64,000 nt of DNA from Bacillus sp. Marseille-Q1617 (GCF_903645295.1 NZ_CAHJXM010000003.1:744001-808000), one strand, 5' to 3'; shown: positions 41,382-50,346, counted from the first letter of the stretch. The notes: generated from the letters alone by a model not told the origin. Program-made: numbers and translations.

Positions 41382-42944
41382 ATGAATCCAATAAAAAGAA
41401 AGAAGAGGATTTTCCTGCTGATCGTTCTGATCGTCCTGCTGGTTGGAGCGGCTGCATGGTGGACGAAATCTCATGACAAAGGCGAATCCCCAGAGGCTGA
41501 AAAGGATGGTTCGTACCGGTCATCCTACCATTTCACGACCCCCGACAAGTGGAAAAACGACCCGCAAAAGCCGGTCTACTATAAAGGTAAATACCATTAC
41601 TACTATCTTTATAACCAAGACTACCCGGACGGCAATGGGACGGAGTGGCGCCATGCCGTCTCCAAGGATCTCATCCACTGGGAAGACCAGGGGGTGACGA
41701 TCCCGAAATACACCAATGAAAACGGCGATCCATGGTCCGGCTCCGTCGTCATCGACCGGGAGAATACAGCCGGGTTCGGAAAGGATGCCTTCATTGCGAT
41801 CGTGACCCAGCCAACCGGGGAGACGGGTGAGCAGGAGCAATACATGTGGGTGAGTACCGACGAAGGAAAGACCTTCAAGAATTACAGTGAAGATCCTGTT
41901 TTAGAAAACCCGGGCAAGAAGGATTTCCGTGATCCCAAAGTAGTCTGGGATGATGAGCGTGACAAATGGGTCATGCTCATGGCGGAAGGTTTAAAGGTCG
42001 GTTTCTATGAATCTGAGAATCTGAAGGACTGGGAGTTTACAGGGGACTTCCACACATCGGACTTAGGCGTGCTGGAATGTCCGGATCTGTTCAAATTGAG
42101 AGCCCCTGATGGAATGGTGAAATGGGTGCTTGGAGTGAGTGCCAATGGAGAAACGATTGGGGAACCGAATACGTATGCCTATTGGACTGGGGAATTCAAT
42201 GGAAGCACGTTTGAAGCAGATCAGTCGGATCCACAGTGGCTGGATCATGGATTCGATTGGTATGGAGGGGTCACGTTTGAAGACGGAAAGGCCGAGGATA
42301 AGGAAGAGAAGCGTTATGCATTTGCCTGGATGAATAAGTGGTCGTATGCGGATAACACTCCAACGATGGAGCATGATGGGTTTAATGGGACTGATTCAAT
42401 CGTGCGGGAAATCAGGTTGGATGGTGATGCTGAGGGTGGATATTTTCTTGGTTCGAAGCCTATTGAAGCGCTTGATGGGTTGGTGGAATCTTCAGAGAGG
42501 TTTGAGGATATTACTATTGAAGATGGAATGGAGAAGCTGGATTTTGAAGGGGCGACTTATCGGATTGAGGCGGATATTTCTTGGGATGAGGCCGATCAAG
42601 TCGGCTTCAGATTACGCGAGTCCGAAGATCGGTCCCGACATATCGATGCTGGAATCTCCCTGGAAGGTGACCACTCTTACGTGAACCGGCGATTTACCGA
42701 TCAACCGGACAGAGAAGGGACATTCCTGGAAAGCAAGGCACCATTCGATTCCGCTGCTAAACAGGTTCACCTCACTATCTTGGTTGATAAGACGAGTGTC
42801 GAGGTCTTTATTGATGGTGGTCGGACCGTTCATACGAATTTGGTCTTTCCGCGAGTGAGGGATCAAGGTATTTCATTATTTTCGGAAGGGGGACAAGTGA
42901 CGTTTGAGCATTTGAAGGTGGAGAAGATAGGTTCCTCACAATGA
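41382..42944 (+). CDS. levB: GH32 levanase, membrane-anchored (LevB-like)
   Basis: A 520-aa glycoside hydrolase family 32 enzyme. A basic N-terminus and one uncleaved-looking helix (IFLLIVLIVLLVGAAAWW) tether it outside. The five-bladed propeller carries the nucleophile Asp60 in WKNDPQK (a variant of WMNDPNG), RDPK, and the acid/base Glu in LECPDLF. The C-terminal beta-sandwich follows from about residue 380. It would degrade levan made by the neighbouring SacB, as in the B. subtilis sacB-levB operon. ATG at 41382 is chosen; ATG at 41337 lies within the terminator hairpin. Confidence 0.93.
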   Translation: MNPIKRKKRIFLLIVLIVLLVGAAAWWTKSHDKGESPEAEKDGSYRSSYHFTTPDKWKNDPQKPVYYKGKYHYYYLYNQDYPDGNGTEWRHAVSKDLIHWEDQGVTIPKYTNENGDPWSGSVVIDRENTAGFGKDAFIAIVTQPTGETGEQEQYMWVSTDEGKTFKNYSEDPVLENPGKKDFRDPKVVWDDERDKWVMLMAEGLKVGFYESENLKDWEFTGDFHTSDLGVLECPDLFKLRAPDGMVKWVLGVSANGETIGEPNTYAYWTGEFNGSTFEADQSDPQWLDHGFDWYGGVTFEDGKAEDKEEKRYAFAWMNKWSYADNTPTMEHDGFNGTDSIVREIRLDGDAEGGYFLGSKPIEALDGLVESSERFEDITIEDGMEKLDFEGATYRIEADISWDEADQVGFRLRESEDRSRHIDAGISLEGDHSYVNRRFTDQPDREGTFLESKAPFDSAAKQVHLTILVDKTSVEVFIDGGRTVHTNLVFPRVRDQGISLFSEGGQVTFEHLKVEKIGSSQ

Positions 42945-42981
42945 TTATCATAATTTTAAACTTCTTATATATCAGTGATGT

Positions 42982-43016
42982 ACACCCTTATAAAAAATTA
43001 TAAGGGTGTTTTTTTA
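42982..43016 (+). terminator. Intrinsic terminator after levB
   Basis: ACACCCTTATA and TATAAGGGTGT form a perfect stem, followed by seven Ts. Confidence 0.93.
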
Positions 43017-43064
43017 TAGACGTGCTGCTTGCCAAAATTAAAGCCGTCTTAAGGAGGCACAGAA

Positions 43065-43256
43065 ATGAATTCCAAACGGCCGTCTACATGGTGGGATTAC
43101 ATGCCGACGGACGGCGGGGAAGAAGTGAAGAATCATAAATGGGTGACGGAGAGTGAATTGTCGACGGGAATAGAGGAGTTTGTGATTGGGGCTGTTCCTG
43201 GATTGCTGGTGCCGGGCACGGCTTTTTTGTTTGGTAAGGCATTGTGGGGGACTTAA
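43065..43256 (+). CDS. Small hypothetical protein (63 aa)
   Basis: A 63-aa product starting RPSTWWDYMPTDGGEE, with a hydrophobic C-terminal half (FVIGAVPGLLVPGTAFLFGKALW) that could insert in a membrane. AAGGAGG is well placed upstream of ATG, which supports translation. No family is recognised. It lies between the levan genes and the Mn riboswitch and has no evident partner. Confidence 0.55.
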   Translation: MNSKRPSTWWDYMPTDGGEEVKNHKWVTESELSTGIEEFVIGAVPGLLVPGTAFLFGKALWGT

Positions 43257-43740
43257 TGTATGGATGAGGGCAATGGCTGGAGTCACTCCCTGGACATGCT
43301 ACCAAGGGACGCGGTCTGTTCGATCCCCTGTCCACTAAAGTATTAGAGCAGCAAAGGGGGGCAGGTCCTGATACGATATAGAGTGGCGCCTCTGCTGCTG
43401 GAACGGGTGAAAATATGGTTTTGATAATATATTTAGATTTTCTGATAATAAAGTGTCCAGTATTGATAATATAGCAAACCGGGCAGCTCTGTTGAGGGAT
43501 GCTGGACCCGCGCCTTTCCCTTAAAAATCAATCTTCCACACGTTTTGAACCTGAATCCAATAAAAAATTTATGATTTTATACAAAAAAGGTCCCCTAAGC
43601 CAAAATGGGAGAGCATAGACTCCAGCTGGCAGCCCGGATCCCACAACCTGCCCTCTTGCCAATAAAATGATACATCTGCCTATTGACTCCGGGTTGATCC
43701 GCTTGCTATAGTGAAGGAAGAAGCAAATTTAATTAAATAG
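43257..43740. other. Gene-free gap
   Basis: About 480 bp with no supported ORF, RNA or repeat. Some phrases (GGACGCGGTCTGTTC, GGGGCAGGTCC) recall the interspersed GC-rich palindromes but are not intact copies. Confidence 0.5.
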
Positions 43741-43744
43741 GTAA

Positions 43745-43917
43745 GACTCCAAAGGGGAGTAGCTTTCAAGTGTGTCGTCATTTCGTGACGGGTTTTCCGT
43801 CTCCGGTTCACTTGGCAACAGGGATGTTGCTTGCGAGACCTTTGCCTGAACGGTAAAGGACCCCTTGCGTATAGATTGCAGACATAAGACCTTTACCAAT
43901 CGGTAGAGGTCTTTTTC
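43745..43917 (+). ncRNA. yybP-ykoY manganese riboswitch
   Basis: The conserved boxes are visible in order: AAAGGGGAGTAGC (43751), GTGTCGTCA (43772), a TCGTGACGGG hairpin, and GAGACCTTTGCC (about 43834), followed by an expression-platform terminator (AAGACCTTTACC / GGTAGAGGTCTTTTT, 43886-43916). This class binds Mn2+ and turns on Mn exporters; the next gene is a TerC-family protein, the classic target. Confidence 0.93.
43886..43917 (+). terminator. Riboswitch terminator
   Basis: AAGACCTTTACC and GGTAGAGGTCTT with an AATC loop and T5; part of its left arm repeats the CCTTTGCC/ACCTTT phrase of the aptamer, consistent with switching. Confidence 0.85.
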
Positions 43918-44019
43918 TATGGGAAAAAGGAGTGGCAGGAGATGTAGGATCGTGGGGCATGTCGGTGTATAGCTGTCAGTTGTGAATACTTATTCAAAAT
44001 GAGAAATGAGGGATGACCG

Positions 44020-44787
44020 ATGGAATGGTCTTTAATACTTGAGTACGGCTGGGTATTGATGATTTTGATTGCGTTGGAAGGGGTTCTGGCGGCGGATAAT
44101 GCGCTGGTCATTGCCACGATGGTCCGGCATTTACCGGAGGACAAACGGAAAAAGGCGTTGTTTTATGGTCTGGCGGGGGCGTTTGTATTCCGGTTCGGTT
44201 CCCTGTTCCTGATTTCGTATCTGGTGGACATTTGGCAGGTGCAGGCCATCGGTGCCATGTATCTGTTGGGGATTGCCATCTATCATTTATTGAAAAAGCA
44301 CGTGTTGAAAAAATCAATGGAACCTCATAAAGAAAAAAAAGAACCAAAGTCGTCAGGTTTTTGGTGGACAGTGGTCAAAGTCGAAGCAGCGGATATCGCG
44401 TTTGCGGTGGATGCGATCCTGGCAGCAGTTGCCTTGGCGGTCACTTTGCCTGAGACGAACCTTCCGGCAATCGGCGGACTGGACGGCGGACATTTCATTG
44501 TCATTCTGCTTGGGGGCATCATCGGGCTCGTCATCATGCGTTTTGCGGCGTCTGCGTTTGTCGGCCTCTTGGAGAAACGTCCCGGACTTGAGTCGGCTGC
44601 CTTCGTCATTGTCGGATGGGTCGGCGTCAAGCTTGCCGTCTACACACTCGCTCATCCGGCCGTTGGGGTCATCGCATATGAATTCGCAAAGGGTCCGGTT
44701 TGGAAAGGTATCTTCTGGGCGGTTCTGGTAGGAATCGGGGTTGTAGGATGGATGAAATCCAAGCCGAAGGAAGTTCAGGAAAGTTAG
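44020..44787 (+). CDS. TerC family membrane protein (YkoY-type, Mn efflux)
   Basis: A 255-aa membrane protein with about seven helices. TerC hallmarks are LEGVLAADNALVIATMV in helix 1-2 and VEAADIAFAVDAILAAVAL, each holding acidic residues inside the membrane that likely bind the metal. The cytoplasmic loop HKEKKEPKSS is highly charged. Control by a yybP-ykoY riboswitch points to Mn2+ export or metalation of exported proteins. AAATGAGGGATG gives a weak RBS before ATG. A strong terminator follows. Confidence 0.93.
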   Translation: MEWSLILEYGWVLMILIALEGVLAADNALVIATMVRHLPEDKRKKALFYGLAGAFVFRFGSLFLISYLVDIWQVQAIGAMYLLGIAIYHLLKKHVLKKSMEPHKEKKEPKSSGFWWTVVKVEAADIAFAVDAILAAVALAVTLPETNLPAIGGLDGGHFIVILLGGIIGLVIMRFAASAFVGLLEKRPGLESAAFVIVGWVGVKLAVYTLAHPAVGVIAYEFAKGPVWKGIFWAVLVGIGVVGWMKSKPKEVQES

Positions 44788-44807
44788 AAGCAACAGCGTT
44801 TTATATA

Positions 44808-44847
44808 GGGTCTGTCCCCCATTTGAGGGGCAGACCCCATTTTTTTG
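44808..44847 (+). terminator. Intrinsic terminator
   Basis: GGGTCTGTCCCC and GGGGCAGACCC form a GC-rich stem followed by seven Ts. Confidence 0.92.
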
Positions 44848-44877
44848 TGAAGCCGTATTTTTATGAAGCCTTGAAGC

Positions 44878-45486
44878 TTACCGCTGATTCCTCTTCATCA
44901 ACCGTGCAATTTCCTGCTCATTCTCATGCGGTATTCGTTCCAGCGCCTGGATGACCCGCTCTTGGCGATGCGCTGAATGGTTCTGGCTTAACTTCGCCTT
45001 CCCCTCGATTTTTGTGATGTGCAGTCTGAAGCCCTGGATTCCTTTGCTCATGCCAGCCAGGTACTTGGAATCGACATCCTCTAATTTGTACGGGCTGTCA
45101 GGGGCTTCGTATTTCATCACTAAGTCCTGCAGCGACTTCATCACTTCATCTTCGTCATCCACAAGCTCGACATTTCCGTATACATGAACGGTCACGTAAT
45201 TCCAGGTGGGCACGGTTTGATTCGTCTCGTACCAGGAGGGGGAGATATAGCAGTGCGGGCCATGGAAAATGGCGAGTGCGCTGCTGTCTTCGATTTCTTT
45301 CCACTGCGGATTCGGGCGGGCAAAATGGCCGTAAAGACAGGTATTATCCTCGTTAAGCAGCAATGGCAGGTGAGTGGCCGCGGGCATTCCGTTCTGCTGG
45401 GAAATGAGCGTCGCGAAGCCGTGTTCTTTTATGATGTCATAAGCAATCGATTCGTCTGTGATCTTGAATTGCGGCGGGATATACAT
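44878..45486 (-). CDS. paiB: PaiB-type FMN-binding regulator
   Basis: A 202-aa protein of the PaiB family (FMN-binding split barrel), in B. subtilis linked to repression of sporulation and degradative enzyme genes. Landmarks: MYIPPQF start, [45 protein letters not shown] and the [20 protein letters not shown] motif. The length matches. The RBS (AAAGGAGCACGTC) is adequate. paiA is not adjacent. Confidence 0.9.
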   Translation of the reverse strand: MYIPPQFKITDESIAYDIIKEHGFATLISQQNGMPAATHLPLLLNEDNTCLYGHFARPNPQWKEIEDSSALAIFHGPHCYISPSWYETNQTVPTWNYVTVHVYGNVELVDDEDEVMKSLQDLVMKYEAPDSPYKLEDVDSKYLAGMSKGIQGFRLHITKIEGKAKLSQNHSAHRQERVIQALERIPHENEQEIARLMKRNQR

Positions 45487-45649
45487 GACGTGCTCCTTTC
45501 TATTTGTCTATGAAGTATAGATTCTGTAAAGAGGGCAGGAAACCCTTTTTGCGGAATATATCCCTGTGGCCCCCTGGTTAAGAGATTTTGCCTAATGTGT
45601 GCAATAAGGTATAATTTATAGAGGAAATGATGTCGGGGGAGGGGAAAGA

Positions 45650-45970
45650 GTGAGGAAAGGTTCGATCTGGTCTTTACTTGTATTTCTAGCAGGACTTCAG
45701 CAAGTACATATATTGGAATACCAAGATGTGAGCGTCAAGGAAGAATTGAAAGCAGATACCTCTCACCTGAGGGGAATTGATATGATCCTCTCTACAGCCT
45801 CTTCACTTCCTCATCCGGTTGATGATGGGGTGCCACTAAAAGCGTATTTGACTGAGAAAATCAGATCCTTTGCACCCGCAGGTTTGACGGGGGAGCCCGC
45901 AATGGTCATTTCTCCTGATACGATTGGGTTCATTGAAGTCGTCATGTACCAGTCCAATTATCTCTCCTAA
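45650..45970 (+). CDS. Hypothetical secreted or membrane-attached protein
   Basis: A 106-aa product with an N-terminal hydrophobic stretch (IWSLLVFLAGLQQVHIL) that may be a signal peptide; no family is recognised. The GTG start follows GGGGGAGGGG at 45635-45644, and a good -10 box (TATAAT near 45610) lies upstream. It ends 64 bp before the YitT gene. Real but unassigned. Confidence 0.55.
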   Translation: MRKGSIWSLLVFLAGLQQVHILEYQDVSVKEELKADTSHLRGIDMILSTASSLPHPVDDGVPLKAYLTEKIRSFAPAGLTGEPAMVISPDTIGFIEVVMYQSNYLS

Positions 45971-46034
45971 TCTATCTAAATTCATTATATATAGATCATT
46001 TACCATGAAATGATAGAAATAGGGGGAAGTTGAA

Positions 46035-46934
46035 ATGACTGAAGAAACATTGGAGCAGCAAGTGAAATCAAGGCTGCAGCATCCGAAATTAACAAAAGCG
46101 AAGATCGCGAAACGGGGTTTTTTCATCCTGTTGGGAGCGATCATGATGGCGCTCGGGATCGAAGTATTCCTTGTTCCCAATATGATTATGGATGGCGGGA
46201 TTGTCGGCATCTCGATCATTCTTTATAACCTTACAGGCATCAGCCTGGGGGCGTTTATCTTTTTCCTGAACATACCGTTCTTCTTTCTCGGTTATAAACA
46301 AATCGGAAAGACATTTGCCATATCGACCCTGATCGGCATCACCATTTTATCCCTGGCAACGAATTACCTTCACCACGTGGCGGCATTCACTCAAGATATG
46401 CTGCTCGCCACCGTGTTCGGCGGGATTGTCCTCGGTGCAGGGGTGGGGCTCGTCATTCGGTATGGGGGTGCCCTGGATGGAAGTGAAATCCTTGCCATCC
46501 TGTTAAATAAGAAGTTCCCATTTTCCGTCGGCGAATTCATCATGCTGTTCAACGTCTTTATTTTTACCTGGGGCGGATTTGTCCTCGGCTGGGATCGTGC
46601 CATGTATTCGGTTCTTGCGTATGTCATTGCCTTTAAAACGATCGACATTGTCATCGATGGTTTCGATGAATCGAAATCTGCATGGATCATCAGTGATAAA
46701 GATCAAGAAATCGGGGATGCGATATTAGCGCGCCTGGGTCGCGGTGTTACCTATCTGAAGGGCGAAGGAGGCTACTCCGGTGACGATAAGAGAGTGATTT
46801 TCTGCATCGTGACACGTCTCGAGGAAGCCAAATTGAAATCGATCGTCGAAGAACTCGATCCTTCAGCATTTCTCGCCGTGGCGGATATCAATGAGGTTCG
46901 TGGAGGAAGATTTAAGAAGAGGGACATTCACTAA
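46035..46934 (+). CDS. YitT family (DUF161/DUF2179) membrane protein
   Basis: A 299-aa protein with five or six helices in the first about 200 residues (GAIMMALGIEVFLVPNMIMDGGIVGISIIL is the DUF161 start) and a C-terminal soluble DUF2179 domain (LGRGVTYLKGEGGYSGDDKRVIFCIVTRLE). This is the standard YitT/YvjA layout; function unknown. GGGGGAAG precedes ATG. A terminator follows at 46979. Confidence 0.92.
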   Translation: MTEETLEQQVKSRLQHPKLTKAKIAKRGFFILLGAIMMALGIEVFLVPNMIMDGGIVGISIILYNLTGISLGAFIFFLNIPFFFLGYKQIGKTFAISTLIGITILSLATNYLHHVAAFTQDMLLATVFGGIVLGAGVGLVIRYGGALDGSEILAILLNKKFPFSVGEFIMLFNVFIFTWGGFVLGWDRAMYSVLAYVIAFKTIDIVIDGFDESKSAWIISDKDQEIGDAILARLGRGVTYLKGEGGYSGDDKRVIFCIVTRLEEAKLKSIVEELDPSAFLAVADINEVRGGRFKKRDIH

Positions 46935-46978
46935 GGGTAGGTCGAGGGGACAGGTCCCTCGGCAAGGGTATTTGCATT

Positions 46979-47019
46979 TAAACCGGTCAATGGCTATTGC
47001 CACTGACCGGTTTTTTTGA
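46979..47019 (+). terminator. Intrinsic terminator
   Basis: AAACCGGTCA and TGACCGGTTT form a stem, then T7. A GGGGACAGGTCCC palindrome fragment precedes it at 46946. Confidence 0.88.
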
Positions 47020-47046
47020 GACGGTTATTCAATTAAGCACAGAATT

Positions 47047-47544
47047 TCAGGACCAATCAACGCCTCCCCAAGAGGATTGCAGCTTCCGCAACAGGACAAT
47101 TTGACCGACATGATACGTATCGTGCATCATGATCTGGCTTAGTAAACGCTCATAAGAGTACCTGTCAGCTGCATATGGAGCCTTTAACTTTTCATCGTCA
47201 AGGTCCTCAATGGCCGATTTTAAATTATTCATGACTTCATTAAGGCGCTGCACTGTCTGTGTCCATCCCATTTCGTCTTCTGGATCCCCCGGATTTCCAA
47301 AGGTTTCTTCATTGTCTTCTGCCTTCAGGGGATTCTCTGTGCCCTTCATTCGATGGATTACGTCTTCATTCCAAAATATCAGGTGGTTGACAATCTGCCA
47401 AACCGAATTGCTGTTTCCCGAACTTGTCCATGCTGCCTCAGCTGCGGTGCATCCTTGAAGCGCCTGATCCATGGAGGCAAACCAATCATTCTCATGAACA
47501 TGCATGTCGAACTGATCTAAAAACATGTTGGTTACAACTTGCAT
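47047..47544 (-). CDS. DinB family protein
   Basis: A 165-aa four-helix-bundle DinB/YfiT-like protein. Metal-ligand His candidates are NHLIFWNEDV (first) and MMHDTYHVGQIVLLRK (second and third), the classic DinB triad. Some relatives are thiol-dependent S-transferases; the substrate here is unknown. ATG at 47544 is chosen because GAGGAG at 47554-47559 is correctly spaced; the ATG at 47553 abuts the RBS. Confidence 0.88.
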   Translation of the reverse strand: MQVVTNMFLDQFDMHVHENDWFASMDQALQGCTAAEAAWTSSGNSNSVWQIVNHLIFWNEDVIHRMKGTENPLKAEDNEETFGNPGDPEDEMGWTQTVQRLNEVMNNLKSAIEDLDDEKLKAPYAADRYSYERLLSQIMMHDTYHVGQIVLLRKLQSSWGGVDWS

Positions 47545-47627
47545 AGAACCCATCTCCTCATTGATTAGTGTGATTCTTCAAATTTAATAGATAAGAAAAA
47601 ATCTTACTCCCTTCTCAAATTTCATTA

Positions 47628-47810
47628 CTACTTCCCTTGACAGTATTGAGTTTCATAATGGTATAGTTCGGTATTTTTTTGAAAAATCCTTGTTAAGCTT
47701 TTCTCTCCTGTAATTACCATTGATGGATTTTTTCTGCAGGGGCTATTTTTGTGTGTTTGATAGAGGTATTCTATTAAAAAAGCCATATACAAAATGAAGA
47801 TGACCGTCAA
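47628..47810 (-). CDS. Possible small membrane protein (60 aa)
   Basis: The frame encodes one N-terminal helix (TVIFILYMAFLIEYLY) and a polar tail with two Cys. AAAGGAAGG precedes a TTG at 47810. It may extend further upstream to 47897 but no RBS is seen there. Unassigned and tentative. Confidence 0.35.
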   Translation of the reverse strand: MTVIFILYMAFLIEYLYQTHKNSPCRKNPSMVITGEKSLTRIFQKNTELYHYETQYCQGK

Positions 47811-47917
47811 GTAAATCCTTCCTTTATCCTTCAACTGTATATTTTTGAGAATAATCTCCTCCACAGTTCGTTGTACTTTGTGAAAAAGCTTTTTCAATAA
47901 CTAAAGGAGCGGAAAAG

Positions 47918-48477
47918 ATGAAATGTTCCCCGGTAAACTTTATCTCTAGGTTAAAAAAACAGAAAGAAGATGCACTTGAGTATGTCATTGATGCGTATAT
48001 GCCACTTGTAAAGACGATCGCGACGAAGATTCTGCACAGTATGAAGCAGCCGGATATCGATGAATGCATCAATGATGTGTTTCTGACGGTTTGGCAGAAT
48101 GCACGTCAGTTTGAGGGTGATTCGGGCGATTTTAAAAAATGGATCGGCATGATTGCGAAATACAAAGCCATAGACCTGTACCGCCAGGCGAAAAAACGGA
48201 TGGCCCATGAACAGTCGGATGAACCGAGGGGAAAGCGAGTCCATTGCAAACGGACGTTTCCGTCATGAAGCGGGAAGAACGGGATGAGTTGATAGCTGCG
48301 ATCAGTCAACTGAAGGAAAATGACCGTGATATTTTTATGATGAAATATTATTTGGAGCTTTCAAACGGTGAGATCGCTGACCATCTGGGGCTGACGAAAG
48401 CGGCTGTCGATAACCGCTTGTACCGGGGAAAGAAGATTTTGGCCTCTAATTTGAAGGTGAAGGAGCTATTCGTATGA
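47918..48477 (+). CDS. ECF-like sigma factor, split by a -1 frameshift
   Basis: An RNA polymerase sigma factor in two frames. The first (47918-48268, 116 aa) holds region 2 (DALEYVIDAYMPLVKTIATKI; DECINDVFLTVWQNARQF; DFKKWIGMIAKYKAIDLYR). The second (to 48477) holds region 4 (ISQLKENDRDIFMMKYYLELSNGEIADHLGLTKAAVDNRLYRGKKIL). A -1 shift at G GGA AAG (48229-48235) gives one continuous protein of about 185 aa, the normal size. Either a lost G from the G run or programmed frameshifting would account for this. The anti-sigma-like gene overlaps its end. AAAGGAG is upstream. Confidence 0.82.
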
Positions 48478-49490
48478 GCATGAAGGAATGGATGGAGCTT
48501 GATGTCGATCAGCTTGAGTTACTGGATGTGTCGGATGCGGAAAAAGAACGGGTCAAACAGCACGTATGGAAAAAACGCAAAAAGGCACCGGTTTGGCGTA
48601 AGATTGCAGCGGCCGCTGTCATTATGATCGGGGCGACGACTGCAGCAAGTTTTGCGTTGCCGTCAGTTGCATCACAAATACCATTTATGGATGATGTCAT
48701 CCGGTATTTTAATGGAGAAGAAAACAAGAACTTTGAAACGTTCTCCACAGATATCGGTCTTGCGGAGACGGATAATGGGGTGACGGTCATGATCGACAAT
48801 GCGGTATACGACGGAACGAATATCACGGTGTCGTTCGCGATTGAAACGGAAGAGGATTTCGGGGAATTCATGCAAATGACCGGACCGAACTGGTTTGACG
48901 TCGCGGGATCAACCGGGAGCGGAGGCAGCAACGAAATCACACGGATCAGTGAAACGCGCTATGTCGGCTTATCCACCTTTACACCGCACTTTGAGGATGA
49001 GCCTCCGGAAGAGGTGGACATCAGTTGGACGCCGCATGCCTTTACAAACATGGAAAATGATTTAGAGGAGAAGGGGGATTGGTCATTTGCCTTTTCGTTG
49101 GAGCGCCTTGAAGGTGAGGAGAAACTTATCAATGAAATCGTCCAGCACGACGATGTAACCTTTACGCTGAAATCGGTTGAATTCACGGATGTGTCTACGG
49201 TCATTGCCTATGAGCAGGTGGTGACGGATGAACTCCTTGAAAAATGGCAGAGTGTGACACCTGTTTTCAGAGTGACTGACGATCTTGGTCATGTGTACAT
49301 CGATGGAACGGGCGGCGGTGGTGTGTCGAAGGATGACGGTAAGACTTTTAAAGGGACCACTGCGTTCGGTACAATTCATGAAAATGCCAGTCAGCTCATC
49401 ATTCAGCCGGTTGAGATTGCAAGTCTGATGTCAGGTAAGGGGCATGAAGAAGTTGAGCTTGAGCCGATTGTGATTGAGCTGGGGGAATAG
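48474..49490 (+). CDS. DUF4179 anti-sigma-like membrane protein
   Basis: A 338-aa single-pass protein. The N-terminal about 40 residues are cytoplasmic and acidic/basic (the presumed sigma-binding part), the helix is IAAAAVIMIGATTAASFALP, and the outside part carries DUF4179 (FMDDVIRYFNGEENKNFETFSTDIGLAETDNGVTVMIDNAVYDG) and a DUF5643-like C-terminal domain. Its ATG overlaps the sigma-factor stop (ATGA), the typical arrangement of a sigma and its membrane-bound anti-sigma. The signal sensed is unknown. Confidence 0.87.
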   Translation: MSMKEWMELDVDQLELLDVSDAEKERVKQHVWKKRKKAPVWRKIAAAAVIMIGATTAASFALPSVASQIPFMDDVIRYFNGEENKNFETFSTDIGLAETDNGVTVMIDNAVYDGTNITVSFAIETEEDFGEFMQMTGPNWFDVAGSTGSGGSNEITRISETRYVGLSTFTPHFEDEPPEEVDISWTPHAFTNMENDLEEKGDWSFAFSLERLEGEEKLINEIVQHDDVTFTLKSVEFTDVSTVIAYEQVVTDELLEKWQSVTPVFRVTDDLGHVYIDGTGGGGVSKDDGKTFKGTTAFGTIHENASQLIIQPVEIASLMSGKGHEEVELEPIVIELGE

Positions 49491-49656
49491 GATAGGGGCT
49501 CAGATTAGATGCACCCAGAAAAGTCAGTAAGTGCAAAGAATGGTTCTATTGTTGCAGAACCGGTCCTGCGCTTCTTTTCGTTTGGTATGAGTGGTACCCG
49601 ACTGCTGCTTTAAGAAAGTCTAAAAGGTTGGTAAACTATTTTTGAGGGGGGATAAA

Positions 49657-50043
49657 ATGAATAAAAAATGGCTTGCTGCGTTATCTGCAATTGCTCTTAT
49701 TCTAGTAGGAGTCGCTGCAATGTTTATCAATAAACCAGATGAAAACGATTTTGTCTGGTGGGTATCGGATACCTATGAAGTCGACTGTATGGATGATCAG
49801 TGCTATACTTTGAAGCTGAGTAGCGAAGGCGGGGAGGCTTCAGCACGCAGTACATATTGGAATGCAGATGGATATTATGATTCCTCGACGGGTTTTTTGA
49901 ATATGGCGATGCAGACAAAGCGCCTTTACAGGAACAGGGATAACCCCGATCAATTCTTTTCAATTGAGGCAGAAGGCTTTTGGGGGAGTTTTAAAGAGAT
50001 TAAATTTGTACAGAATGGGGTTCAGGTTTCGAGAAGAGACTGA
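49657..50043 (+). CDS. Hypothetical membrane-anchored/secreted protein
   Basis: A 128-aa protein with an N-terminal signal or anchor (WLAALSAIALILVGVAAMFI) and a short extracellular part with two Cys (CMDDQC). No family is recognised. GGGGGGAT lies upstream of ATG 49657. It lies after the sigma/anti-sigma pair but 166 bp away, so cotranscription is uncertain. Confidence 0.6.
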   Translation: MNKKWLAALSAIALILVGVAAMFINKPDENDFVWWVSDTYEVDCMDDQCYTLKLSSEGGEASARSTYWNADGYYDSSTGFLNMAMQTKRLYRNRDNPDQFFSIEAEGFWGSFKEIKFVQNGVQVSRRD

Positions 50044-50131
50044 ATGGAGTATGAGCCCTAAAATTCACTTGTCTATAACTGGAAACCTCTATATAATAAA
50101 AGAGAATCTTAAACATAAAGGAGGGAAACTC

Positions 50132-50242
50132 ATGCAATCGTTCACTGTGGACATCAGGGCCAGAAAGAAATATCTTGTTTTCATGATGTCTATTTTTGGA
50201 TATTCAGCTGCCAACGGGACAGGTCTGTCCATTTTTAGCTGA
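50132..50242 (+). CDS. Putative 36-aa leader peptide upstream of MFS exporter
   Basis: The frame starts MQSFTVDIRARKKYL and ends GTGLSIFS, with a near-ideal RBS AAAGGAGGG. Its last third and stop codon lie in a 12-bp perfect inverted repeat (50198-50248), and an intrinsic terminator follows at 50282 before the exporter gene. This is the layout of a ribosome-mediated attenuator; regulation is inference. Confidence 0.5.
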   Translation: MQSFTVDIRARKKYLVFMMSIFGYSAANGTGLSIFS

Positions 50243-50248
50243 ATATCC
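50198..50248 (+). promoter_or_regulatory. Nested hairpin overlapping the leader ORF end
   Basis: GGATATTCAGCT (50198-50209) pairs perfectly with AGCTGAATATCC (50237-50248); the loop itself contains the palindrome GGACAGGTCTGTCC (50217-50230). Confidence 0.8.
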
Positions 50249-50281
50249 ATGAACGATGTATGATTTCCTGAAATAATAGCG

Positions 50282-50316
50282 AAAGCCGCAGGGGATGATG
50301 CCCTGCGGCTTTTTTT
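50282..50316 (+). terminator. Terminator upstream of the MFS gene
   Basis: AAAGCCGCAGGG and CCCTGCGGCTTT form a 12-bp stem with a GATGATG-type loop and T7. It lies only 31 nt before the MFS start, so it must be read through for expression unless a promoter lies in between (none seen). Confidence 0.9.
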
Positions 50317-50346
50317 GACTTTTTGTTTAAGAGAGGACGACATTCG

